A DNA stretch of 64,000 bases, from the NCBI GenBank assembly GCA_020747045.1, contig JAGTJN010000007.1, positions 992,001 through 1,056,000 of the forward strand, read 5' to 3'. Position 1 is the first letter of the stretch. The number at the start of each line of letters is the position of its first letter. Shown here in pieces: positions 30,220 through 40,235 of the stretch. The stretch is from Phaeosphaeria sp. MPI-PUGE-AT-0046c. Lineage: Eukaryota > Ascomycota > Dothideomycetes > Pleosporales > Phaeosphaeriaceae. The notes beneath the pieces are model-generated. The model saw only the letters and a program-made list of their open reading frames with translations. It had not been told where the DNA came from and made no database searches. Position numbers and translations under genes: made by a program.

Positions 30220-31371
30220 TTGCCTCTGACCACCGAAAACATGGTCCGTCGCTCTCGCGTCCAGTTTCGTGGCCCTCCCGCGAAGAAGAACAAGCGGATA
30301 GACAAAGCCCGGACTGACCACTATTTCAAGCCAACGAGCCTTTTGAGCCAGCAGTTTGCATCGAAGCAGCCACAGGCGGAGTCTTTACATGACAGCGAAG
30401 CAGCCACAACAACTGGCGGAGAACCGCCGTCGGGAACTCAACATGTCAACAACGACCAAGAAACTGAGGCAGAAATGTTCGTTTTCCCCAAGATCACATT
30501 GGCATCAAAGGGTATGTGCGATAAACGAGGTGGGACCCACGTCCAGGCACACGAGTCCCACGAGACAACCGTGCCTGCTCTGCCACCCTTGAGGAATAGT
30601 TCGTATGAGTCCCCACCCGCATCCTGGGTCAAATTGGCGCCTATCTATGACCGACGACGTGCCCCGTTGCTTCCATCACTAAACCCTGAGGACTTCCTGT
30701 TTCATGACACCGGACGCACAACACCAGAATCAAAAGTAGAGCCTTGTCAAGGGACCCAAGCATACCATAGGCAGCATGCATCCCAGACTCTAACACCAAA
30801 GCCTACATCTAGGCCTGGAACCCAGCCGTCTCCAACTGCCCGCTCACGGCTGGAGATCATTGTCCAGCTTTTTGCTGGGCGCAAGCAGCGACCAAGGTCA
30901 ACGAAGCAGAAGGCACGAGCAGAGCAAGGCCCTCCTCGTAGCGACTCCGATACCTCGTCAGATCAGACTGAACCTTCGAGCATCTCAGATTCCTCGCCAC
31001 CGACGGAGCCACCACAATCGCCCTCACCTTGCTTCCAGCCATCAATACTCACACATGCTCAGGTCATCCCTGGGGTTGTCAAGCATAACCCCAGTAAGCT
31101 TCGCCGCCCATATGTCTACGTCTCCCCTGCTCCGTTCTACATTGACACCGGTAAAGCCTTCTCTACCGAGAATCTCTACGAGGCTGATATCGTTCATCGG
31201 GGCTTTAACACACGCGTTTCAGCAGATCATGTGGTAGCCGGACATAAGCGCAACCACTCGGCTGGACAATACCTCGATCGGGAGGGTGACGTCTGGGCGA
31301 ATTGGTATGCGAAGTGCAATACGGTTGACAGCGATCCGCCTCGACATACGTCTGACTCGATGATATGGTGA
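30220..31371 (+). CDS. Hypothetical Pro/Ser-rich protein
   Basis: One open frame of 383 residues; a Met seven codons in (30241, MVRRSRVQFRG) is an equally good start. I do not recognise a family. The N terminus is basic (RRSRVQFRGPPAKKNKRIDKAR), fitting a nuclear localisation signal. The middle is disordered, rich in Pro, Ser and Gln, with an acidic-serine stretch (SDSDTSSDQTEPSSISDSSPP). The C-terminal 90 residues look more ordered (KLRRPYVYVSPAPFYIDTGKAFSTENLYEADIVHRGFN). There is no membrane segment. Codon use agrees with neighbouring genes. Probably a lineage-restricted nuclear protein; function unknown. Confidence 0.5.
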   Translation: MPLTTENMVRRSRVQFRGPPAKKNKRIDKARTDHYFKPTSLLSQQFASKQPQAESLHDSEAATTTGGEPPSGTQHVNNDQETEAEMFVFPKITLASKGMCDKRGGTHVQAHESHETTVPALPPLRNSSYESPPASWVKLAPIYDRRRAPLLPSLNPEDFLFHDTGRTTPESKVEPCQGTQAYHRQHASQTLTPKPTSRPGTQPSPTARSRLEIIVQLFAGRKQRPRSTKQKARAEQGPPRSDSDTSSDQTEPSSISDSSPPTEPPQSPSPCFQPSILTHAQVIPGVVKHNPSKLRRPYVYVSPAPFYIDTGKAFSTENLYEADIVHRGFNTRVSADHVVAGHKRNHSAGQYLDREGDVWANWYAKCNTVDSDPPRHTSDSMIW

Positions 31372-32357
31372 GTTGGTGTACCCACCGTCTCGGGCAAGAC
31401 TAATGCTAAGCTAGAACAACTCGCCTTCGTCGTGGGCTTGTTGGATGGCAATTACGAGTGGCAACCTTGGTTTGAACAAATTACGAGCTGTCTCTAGGCA
31501 GTTGCGGATCTTATAGAGATATGCATAAGAGATGGGTGGCATACGATACGCTTCGCTTCGACGTTTCTTCGTGGTCGTCGAGCAGAACAGTCGGACCATA
31601 TTACGACGAGGAGGATTCAGTGTAATATCGTGGCACAGAAGGCGGTGCAAACGTTCCTGTCGACAATCACGTCACCCGGCGCCTCGTTTTCAATAATACG
31701 ACGTAGCTTCGCAGCGCATCAAATACACACCACACATGCTATCACCAGTCCCGTTTGTTCCAAACTTTGCAAGATGTAGTAAAGCTGTTGTTACATGCAC
31801 AACACTCCAAAGCAAACCATGAGATCATCTCCAACAGCTTAAACCCCTTTTGTACCAGCAAATCGACCGCACCATAACCGTGAAACCTCGGACTTCTACC
31901 ACGTCCTAAAATCTTACTTGCTTTTTCCCGACCCTCCCGGCATACCGAACAGCGGGTATGCCACCCACCTAACCCGCCTCGCTTCGTACCCGGACTCCAC
32001 TACTGCCCCCCTTGCATACCACTATGTCTCAGTCATTAATCCAACACAGCCCAGGCACGCTTTCGCTTGTCGCGCTAACTACACAGCAACGTTAGTGGGT
32101 ACTAGTGCTGCGATCGATGGTTGCGGTTTTGGGCAGGTTTGCGTGGAGCTAGTGTGCTGTGAAGGGTGACAAACAATGGGGGATGGCGTGGGTAGCACAG
32201 CTGGTGGACCAGGCTAGGCTAGTTGAGGACGGAGGGGTGATGGGAAATGTGGGTGTTCAGCCTTGTCGGCTTCCATGACAATGGTTCGGCATGTTCTTCC
32301 ACTACTTCTAGATTTTATAATGGAATTGAAAAGCACAGTTACATAGCGCGACTGCAT
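31372..32357. other. Intergenic stretch, about 1 kb
   Basis: Between two converging genes. It is pyrimidine-rich near 31850-32050 and holds the hairpin listed below. No supportable gene. Confidence 0.55.
31939..31962. repeat. Perfect 8-bp inverted repeat, 8-base loop
   Basis: GGCATACC at 31939-31946 is followed by GGTATGCC at 31955-31962. It could form a hairpin or bind a dimeric protein. No neighbouring gene explains it. Confidence 0.5.
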
Positions 32358-34326
32358 CTAGACCCTACATAGTCTCCCATTCTGCGTTTTTGTGCCCCAG
32401 TCCATATCCCTCACCTCCCAACCCTCACTCCCTACCCCCGTCGTCGCATAGAAAACTCCCTTTGGATCCCACTTTCTCTTGATCTCCAACAGTTTCTCAT
32501 ACTGCACGCCATAAAAGCTGTGCTGCCACCCCGGCTCCACCACATTTGCTTCGTTCAGATAACTCCCGCCAAACTCGCTCTCGGGCGCCACATCCCTCCA
32601 TGGCCCTATCACGTCATTTATGAGGACGCTGGCGGCTTTCTGCATTTGGGCTTGAGTAGCATTCTCGGCGCCTTCGACATCGGCAAGCCCGATAAGAAAG
32701 GAAAGTGTGTGGCGGAAGGCGGAAGATACGGCGTTGTCGACATTGAGGCGATTTTGGGGCGCTTGGTGGTATCCTACGATCCTGCCGCCGTTTGTGCTCG
32801 TATTCCTGATTGCATTGAACATGCGATCGAATTTGACGGGGTCTTCCCAATTGCTGCGCGGGAAAATGCGGTTACCAGGAAGACCGCTGGATGAGCCGAT
32901 AGTTTCGTTGCCCCAGTTGTCGTTGTATGCTGGGTAGAAAGACTCATGTAGTCTGGTCTTTGGCGTGAATTTGATACCCAAATCACGCATGTAGTCAAAC
33001 CAAGGTGCGATCAGGGTATTGAAGGACTCAAGGGTGTGCCCTGGTGCCCAGAACGGATTCATCGAAAAGAGATATGTCCCGTTTGGTTGCTTTGCAATGC
33101 GGAAGTAGGAATATGTGTGCGCTTCGGCAAGCTCCGGGAACATTGTCCAGAATTTGCGAGTGCCTTTCCAGAAGGCATCGCTGGTGATGTTACCGCCGCT
33201 CGAGTAGACGAATGTCGATGCTACGACTTGCATCTTTGGATGTGCTCGCACGATAACAGAAGTGGTGACGCCCCAGGTACTCGCTCCTCCGCCTCGAAGG
33301 GCCCAGAAAAGTTCTGGGTACGAGGTGTTAGAGGCAGTAATAAAACGTCCAGCTGCTGTGACGAGATTCACAGCTTCGATGTTGTCCGCCGCCATACCAT
33401 AGTATCCGCTCATGGGATTGTGACCACCTCCGGCAAAGTATCCACCTGCGAAACCAACACTCTCGCAGATGCCTCCGGTGACAGTGACGCCGTTCTTCTC
33501 CGCTGCTTTGTACAGCTCTCGAACTGTAACGCCAGCAGCGACTTTAAAAGCAGGGCCTTTATATCCAGAGTCGCTTTCATAGTTATCGATGAACTTGATC
33601 TCTTTAAGATTATGTGTCCATATACTTAGCGCACCCTGACCAAGGGACTTTCCGAGATAGTCGTGGCCCGTGTTCTTGATCACCAAGCGAATGTTGGCAT
33701 TGCGAGCCATGTTCAGTGTCAGCTGGATGTGCGCCACTGTAGAAACGTTCATGATCCAAGCTGGATAGGAGCCTATTTCGCATGCGGTATCGCGGCTGAG
33801 ACGGGGAAGACATGTTCGTCCTTGATACAGGGGAAACATGTTCGAGGTCGGATCTGCTTCACTGTATGCCTGTTAGCGTGATGTTGTGTTATGATCAGGT
33901 AACTTCTTACTGCAGGTATGGATTTGTCCAATTCGCTGCTATCGTGGCACATCTCTGAGGATCAAAGTTCCCCCAATTGAGGTAGCACGGTGATCCTATT
34001 GGTAGAGCTGGTATCAAAGCTCCTTTGACAGCTTGCAATGCGTTGAACTCCTGCCAAATCTGTGCTGGAGGAAAATCATTGTCCGTTGGCTGGACTTTAC
34101 AGGCTCCGCTCTGATGCGTGAAGCTACTACCGACAGCGGTGTCATCGAAGTCTAGGTAGCGTCGATGCTCGTCGGAAAGGTGAGCGATGTAGGAGTCAGT
34201 GAGCTGCGTCTTTTCGTACTCGAAAAGTTGCGCCTGTAATGTAGGTGCCGCGATGATACTGCGAGTCACACAGATACTAATTAGGAAGAAGGATTGGATG
34301 TCTCGCATCATTGCGTGCAGGCTCAA
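32358..34326 (-). CDS. Secreted FAD-linked oxidoreductase, berberine-bridge-enzyme type
   Basis: Two exons, 33911-34326 and 32358-33861, with a 49-nt intron (GTAAGA..CAG) give 639 residues; the splice restores NPYLHEADPTSNM before MFPLYQGRTCLP. The Met at 34308 may be the real start, giving a signal peptide of about 20 residues (MRDIQSFFLISICVTRSIIAAP). The PCMH FAD-binding domain follows: IRLVIKNTGHDY supplies His205 and GGICESVGFAGGYFAGGGH supplies Cys271, the two residues that bind FAD bicovalently in BBE-like enzymes. The C-terminal BBE domain has SEFGGSYLNEANV and RKWDPKGVFYATTGVGSE. Such enzymes oxidise sugars, alcohols or alkaloid-like compounds, releasing H2O2, and fungal ones are often secreted. 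The substrate is unknown. Several N-x-S/T sites fit secretion. Confidence 0.88.
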
Positions 34327-34579
34327 ATGTCTCAGCGCTGAACTTCATCCATTCTCCAGCGCGCTTCTTCATATTCTAGGGCTGCTAAAGTAACCCCGCA
34401 TTTCGCCCTGTTGTCTCGAGGAGGATGTTTGTCGATCTATTGATTGCAGGTTGTGGCACCGTAAGCGCAATCAAGTGTGCATACGGGGGGGTGTTCGGAG
34501 AGAAGGATACGAGCCGAGCCGAGCTGCCCAGCCAATGGACTCGCAAGGTTATGTGAACATAATGCAGGCAATGCTCATC

Positions 34580-35471
34580 TTAAGTCGAATCCTCATCCTT
34601 AACTGCACAAAGATCTGCGTGCTGGCCATGGCTGGGCTGGTTGTGCTTGTCAGTGCACACCAAAGGCACTATCAACACTTCTCGCTCATTTTGCGAGACT
34701 GCTGCTTGTGCCTTGCTGAGTACAGGAGGCAAAGCTCCGACCTTTGAAGAGCCTTTACTCGGTGAGCGGCGCCTCGGTGGAGTTGATCGTCGAGGTCGAG
34801 TCGAGCCACGCACAGCTGAGCGAGACCTGTCACGTCGCATGGCTGGTGATGGTCTTCGCAGTGGAGAGTGGCTCCTCCGTGCGTACCTTGATACATGATG
34901 ATGTACTGGGCTACGATCCCACGATCCCTCGCAGACCAGCGATCGTCTCCGTGAACGGCTTCTCCTGGAACCTCCACGGGGTGACAGGTACCTTTCAGAC
35001 AACCGCCTCTCTGGAGTACGTGATCTCAATGGTCTCGCTGGCGAGCGATCCCTGCTGTAACCTGTATTGGTCAGTGTCATGGTTTCGAACAGGAGAACGA
35101 GATCGGGAGTAGTCATTGTAATCACGCCTTGGAGGTAATCGATACCTCTCGCCATGACTGTCGGAATCTCGAAAGCCGTGAGATCGAGGCTCCGGTGACC
35201 GTCTTCTTCGGCTGTCGTCCCTGCGCCGGTCACTGCCACGGTATGGGGCAGGAGAACGAGATGGAGACCATCGATTGCTCCTTGCAGGCTGGGAAAGTCG
35301 AGGAGAACGACTCCTTCGATCATCGTGCCTACCTATGTGGCCATGTCGTCCCGGCGAGCGGGCCATCAACCGGCGATCGTCTGGTCTACAATGACTCCTG
35401 CTGCGCTGCAGCCAGTCGCGCTGGTCCTGAGTGGTCGGCTGCACCGTACCGTTCAGAAGCTTTGCGCGCAT
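34580..35471 (-). CDS. RS-rich (Arg/Ser dipeptide) protein, probable splicing-related
   Basis: Two overlapping minus-strand frames are both Arg/Ser-rich over different parts. They join cleanly if 35055-35145 is a 91-nt intron (GTATCG donor, TTACAG acceptor, cactgac branch site), giving exons 35146-35471 and 34580-35054 and 266 residues. The joined sequence reads SDSHGESRDRSPARPLRSRTPERR, continuing the RS character on both sides. Repeats such as RSRSP, RRRRSPEPRS and SRRSRSRRRS dominate. RS domains are found in splicing factors and nuclear-speckle proteins and are phosphorylated by SR kinases. No RNA-recognition motif or zinc finger is visible. The start at 35471 is uncertain: an N-terminal exon may lie upstream, and another intron may lie near the C terminus. 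Identity beyond RS-rich is not supported. Confidence 0.5.
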
Positions 35472-36674
35472 GTTCTTGCCGGGTCAATTCAACGAGGAAG
35501 ACATGCTTGGAAGAAAAAGCGGATAGGATTTGAAGAGAGGACAGCGACCGATGTAATCGGAAGCCGTGTGAACACCTCGCGCAATCGTGAACTACCACGG
35601 TATTGCTCGGTGCTTTTGAACTGAGACAGTTGCGTGAATGACCACGCGCCTGCCAAAGTCCTCTGACACTCAAAGAGCACCAGACGCAGAGGGATGCAAC
35701 CAATGCGGACCTCAAGACACCTTGAGCAGCGACCGAGATCACTGCGGTGAAGGGAGATGGAGAGCAAAGGTTCATTCTCGCGAAGATTTTATCCATTTCA
35801 ACGCGTGGCACGTGGCGTCATTTCGCATCGAGGAAGGAGCGCTGGAGAAAGAGCACCGGGCCTACCCAACCAAACCACATGAATGTCTAGCCACATACGA
35901 CGAGTACTTCATCACGAAATCAAACGATTGAGGAATCATAACCACAGCTGAAGCCGGTCTGTACGGCTTTCCGTCGTATGTCCTGATCTGGGTACTGGGG
36001 TGAGACAAACATTGGAAAGGAGCGAAGAACTTCATCGCATCCCTACTACCCATCAACCGTCGCTTTGATAAATTTCGCAACAAGACATCTTCGACGAGAC
36101 TGGCGAGTATCATGTATAACTGCTCACCGAGAGAGGTCAGGGATGTGTATGAACGTTTCTCGATTACGGACTCGACAAAGCCCACGATAAATCACTGGCA
36201 AACACCAAGCACTACTGATATGACACAGTTGCACACTACATGATGACCCAACCAGGGAGTGATTTGATCAATGAGCCAGACATAGGTATGATGAGGCAGT
36301 GAGGTCATGTAGCACCGTAGCTCTTTGCTTGGAAAGACGAAGATGTCACGTCGGAACGAAGACATGCCCCGGACTACATGGCATCTCTGTTGATCAGTCT
36401 AACCGTCTGGCGTCGTGTCTCGGTCATCAGAGAGAGCAACTATGCAGCCAGAGTTTATCAACAGTGTCGAGATCATGGTACTAGGCGGGCGAACTGTAAG
36501 AAGAAGCGGATTGGGAGATTCATGGTCTGGGGCACACGGCAACATGTTTACAGGGAGATCAGAATAGGAGGGGTATCAATTTAAAGCCAATGGAGAAAAT
36601 GCTTGCCCCGACAAGCGTGCGATGTGTGCGATATTCATCAACACCCACCAGCTATGGCGAGGCCAAGCTAACGT
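35472..36674. other. Intergenic stretch, 1.2 kb, possible missing 5' exon
   Basis: Upstream of the RS-rich gene and downstream of the small membrane protein gene, both minus strand. Several minus-strand frames are open for about 100 codons, but none shows a known domain. An unrecognised first exon of the RS-rich gene could lie here. Confidence 0.45.
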
Positions 36675-37139
36675 CTAGTTCTTGTTGTAGGGCGGCAGCT
36701 CCTCTGCATGACCCTGTGCCGCCTGTCGCGCGCGCTTCCTCTCCCTACGATCCAAAGCCCTCGCCACCGCCTTGGCGAGCTTCCTCCTCTCCTCGCGCTC
36801 CTTGGTCTTGACAATGTCTTCGCGGCCCTTGCCGTTCCAGCACTTTTTGAACTCCTTGCGGAACTTCTGGTTGAAGGTCAGGACCTTGTCCGCCTCCTCA
36901 TCGGCCTTGCGCTTGTTGTAGTCGTCCTCGTCATCCGTGTCAACAAAGTCGGACTCGTCGTCATCGCGACCCTCGACAAGGCGGGTAGATTCGAGCGTGA
37001 TGGCGCCCTGGTTGCGGGACTTGTCCCAGGCTTTGGTGCGCGAGTATGCGACGCAGCCGGTGATGGACATGACGATGAAGAAGGGAAATGATAGGAACAG
37101 CACTATGACGATGCCAAAGGCGATGAGGTCTTCGTCCAT
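36675..37139 (-). CDS. Small single-pass membrane protein, charged C-terminal tail
   Basis: A single-exon frame of 154 residues. Residues 7-33 (AFGIVIVLFLSFPFFIVMSITGCVAY) form one clear membrane helix right at the N terminus. The rest is highly charged and probably cytosolic: an acidic patch (EGRDDDESDFVDTDDEDDYNKR) followed by a long Lys/Arg/Glu helix (KTKEREERRKLAKAVARALDRRERKRARQ). I do not recognise a family. The tidy layout, GC-biased third positions and a TATA-like TATATA about 75 bases upstream of the start support a real gene. It is head-to-head with the MYND-finger gene. Function unknown. Confidence 0.62.
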   Translation of the reverse strand: MDEDLIAFGIVIVLFLSFPFFIVMSITGCVAYSRTKAWDKSRNQGAITLESTRLVEGRDDDESDFVDTDDEDDYNKRKADEEADKVLTFNQKFRKEFKKCWNGKGREDIVKTKEREERRKLAKAVARALDRRERKRARQAAQGHAEELPPYNKN

Positions 37140-37735
37140 ATTTGTGGCGTTGATTGAGAGTTCTTGGTGGTATAGGAAGGTTGTTGGTGGGCTGCAGAGT
37201 GGAAGGGGTCGAAGTATATACTACAGTAGGTTTGCCACTCGCCACTGTGGCTTAACCCCACGTCACCGCGAGTCATGCACGTGCACATGTGGTCTTGCGC
37301 TGCGTCAACCTCATTCCATGCACATTCTCTCTCGCTGAGAAAAAGTAAGATGAATATGACCATACTATGTCCTGACCACACCGATTCCGCTCTGCCACTT
37401 TTCTTGTAAATGTTCACCTGATCCTGCACTGAATGCAGGCTATGACCTAGCTAGAGTCTCCAAGATGGAGAAACGCAGTAACGTTGAGGGCGCCAATGCC
37501 TGTCGAACTGCTTGGGTGTCGATACCAAGTTTAATCCCTGAGTGAATGTTTTGAGATAGGCGTGGGTTTGCGTACGAGACCGGAGGTGAATGCGTGTACA
37601 TTTGAAGCCTATCAGCTATTCACCTTCACCTTCACTACAAGAACTGCTGACGGCAAAGCTGTCAATAAGAACATCTCTATAACCACTACGAAGCCGTGAC
37701 ACACCTCCCACTTAATACACAACACCCACCTTATC
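37140..37735. promoter_or_regulatory. Divergent promoter region, 0.6 kb
   Basis: Lies between the small membrane protein gene (minus) and the MYND gene (plus). TATATA at 37215-37220 sits about 75 bases upstream of the minus-strand start and is a candidate TATA box. Confidence 0.45.
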
Positions 37736-38854
37736 ATGGCCTTGGAGGCGCCCTCTCAGTGTGCGACGTGCGCTAAGCCAGCTTCCAGCAAATGCAACGG
37801 TTGCAAGATCAATGTTTACGGCGATAAAGGCTGCCAGGCCCTCGACTGGGCCAAGCACAAAGCCACCTGCAAGATCATGCAGCTTGAGAACAAGCTCAGT
37901 CGTATCGCCGTTATGATCCATGAGGCTTACCTCACCTTTCGCGAGAACACATGGGATACACCTATCAAGAGGATTGAAGAGCGCCCAGACGCACTTATCC
38001 TTCATGATGGCGAACAAGCTCTCAAACAGCAACACTTCATCGACTTCCCGCATAAGCTCATCAACAACCCACAATCCAAGATGGCTGTTCTCTGCACGTT
38101 GACCTGCAACGAACCACTCGCATGGATGCACGACTTGCTTGAAGGCTTGATCAAAGGTAAGAGCCATGGAACCTTTTCCGAATCTCTTTCACAAGATTAA
38201 TCTCATACATCAGGTCTGCCGGTAATCATCGAAGAAGTCGAAGTTGGCCTGCAGCGGATTCCACGCAAGGTCACTGCTGTACATCCTAGCGGGGTTCGTC
38301 AGGACAATTGGCCAAACCACTCTCACTTTGTTCACCGAGTGACACACACCAAGAGCAAGCGTCAATGGGTGCTGGATATTACAGGAGGACAGTTCGGAAT
38401 CTGCACCCCATTCTGGGACTGGGACACCTACAACCTCCGCTTCATCGGTGCTTCCAGGCCTATCAAAGCCTACCCTTGCGGCACCAATAAGGCCATTCTG
38501 CATGAGCTGGGCAAGCTAGATGGTAACCCAGCTCTGGTGTATGGGTTAACTGGAGAAGTGGCTGGTGAAATGTACAAAACATGCCTGGAGTTTGAGAAGA
38601 GCTGTGCACTGACGCTGCCTGCGCTGATCGAGCTCCCCGAGAGCAAATATGCAGCTCAGAAGAAGGTGCTTCTCGACACCATTACCATGGCCATCTGCAA
38701 CTACAAGAAAAAGTACAAGGGCGAGCACAAGGCCATGTTGCAGAATGTTAGAGCCTATGAGAAGAAATTTCCTGGTCTCAGCGCAGTCGAGTGCCACAAT
38801 GCTCATCAGCAGCTACTTGCTCGATCCATCCACTCGACCATTCGCATGGTATGA
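37736..38854 (+). CDS. MYND-type zinc finger protein (one ligand missing)
   Basis: Two exons, 37736-38156 and 38214-38854, with a 57-nt intron (GTAAGA..CAG) give 353 residues. The N terminus (residues 9-45) is a MYND finger: CATC, then KCNGC, then CQALDWAKHKATC. In the usual pattern a cysteine follows the tyrosine before this last block (YC); here it is YG (Tyr28-Gly29), so one of eight zinc ligands appears lost. MYND fingers mediate protein-protein contacts. The remaining 300 residues contain no SET domain or ankyrin repeats that I can see; VTHTKSKRQWVLDITGGQFG and FWDWDTYNLRFIG look like part of an unnamed conserved fungal region. Probably nuclear or cytosolic; function unknown. Confidence 0.75.
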
Positions 38855-39073
38855 CTACGGTCACCGCATTGTCAATGAGGGTCTTTCGGGAGCATGTAAG
38901 CCAATTAGAGAAGCTTTTGGAGCACAGCAGCTTGGTATCTTCTTCAGTACATATCGGGATACCCAGTGTGTAGCTCTTCAATAGTCGAGTTTCGCAGTGA
39001 GCAAACCACTTCACTGTCCCCCCATGCCAGTTGGTGACAGCACTCTTACCCATCGTCTCCGCCTTCGAATTTC

Positions 39074-40235
39074 CTATGCCTCCTTGAGCCGACTAACATC
39101 CACCCTATCCACATTCGGCGGCTCGTGACCCGAAAGCAACCACGTATAGCCCTTGGCGAATCTCGTAGTGAGCAAAGGCTTATACTCCATGACATCCTCC
39201 GCAATCCTCACGCACTCCTCAGCCCAATCCCCATGCCTCTTCTCATACCTCTCCGCCTTCAGCCTCCTCTTAGTCAGCTTCGCATCCCTTGTAAACGCCT
39301 CAACAGCCGCCATCCCCGCCCTGAGAATCTTCGCACTATGCCGCCTAAAATCCGGCTCGTTCTTCCCCAGCACAGCCTGCCACGTCAAGCTCTTCCTCGC
39401 CATGGCCGGATCCACGGCCTCGTGCCATGCCTGCATCGCCTGGATCTGCATATCGGCTTCCAGCCCCACCGTGCCCTTTGTCTGCGCCTTTGCTTTTGCA
39501 TAGCGCTCGAGAGTGCCAAATGGCCGGACGGCTAGGATCTTGTGCACCCATTGCTCTGTGAAGTCATGCCACAGCGAGAACGGCTTGTCCATGTAGTACT
39601 GTGCGCCGGCGATATGGATAGCCCACTGCTGGCCCGTGGTGCGCGAGGTGACGCGGACGACCCAGAAATCGTAGTCGTTGAAGTCGATGCGCTTGTCGTC
39701 GTAGTGGATGATGGAGCGGCGGATGATGGATTTGGGGCGCAGAACGACTTCTTCAAGAATCATGTCCATGCCTTGTGTGTGCGGTGTCAGCAGTTGCTGG
39801 CCTCTCGTGCTGAACGGGGGCTTTACCTTTGAAAAGCTGCTCGGCGAGCTTGCTCATGTGCGCCGTGTCGTAGCATGCCAGTGTTGTCAAGAGCGCATCT
39901 TTTGTTTTCTGGTCCTTGATGATAGCCACGGAGTCAGGGAACACTGCCCACCAGCCGTTGTAACGGTGCACAGCACGGGAGTCATTTGTGATGTAAAGAA
40001 AATCACCAAGCACTTCAACGTTCTGGACATGTGTATGCCATGTCGCCTGGCGGAACTGGAGGAATGCCGTGGCGAGGACAGACGAGATACGACGTACGCG
40101 ATCTCTTTCTTTCAACATCCGGATCACGCGTTTCTGGCTTTGTAAGTCATGCTCCATAGTTCGTGGCCTCCGGAATGGATGTTCGTAGTGAGTGAGTAAG
40201 AAGAGTTCAGGTTCGTACAAACTGTGTTGGACCAT
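39074..40235 (-). CDS. Hypothetical protein, 368 residues
   Basis: Two exons, 39827-40235 and 39074-39771, with a 55-nt intron (GTAAAG..AAG, phase 1) give 368 residues; the junction reads LAEQLFKGMDMILEEV. I recognise no family. The protein is rich in Trp, Tyr and charged residues and looks globular (YDFWVVRVTSRTTGQQWAIHIAG, then YYMDKPFSLWHDFTEQWV). The C-terminal third is helical and basic (KLTKRRLKAERYEKRHGDWAEECVRIAEDVM). There is no signal peptide or membrane helix. Its 3' end faces that of the MYND gene, about 220 bases away. Good codon composition and a clean splice make the gene likely real. A link to the MYND neighbour is possible but not shown. Confidence 0.62.
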
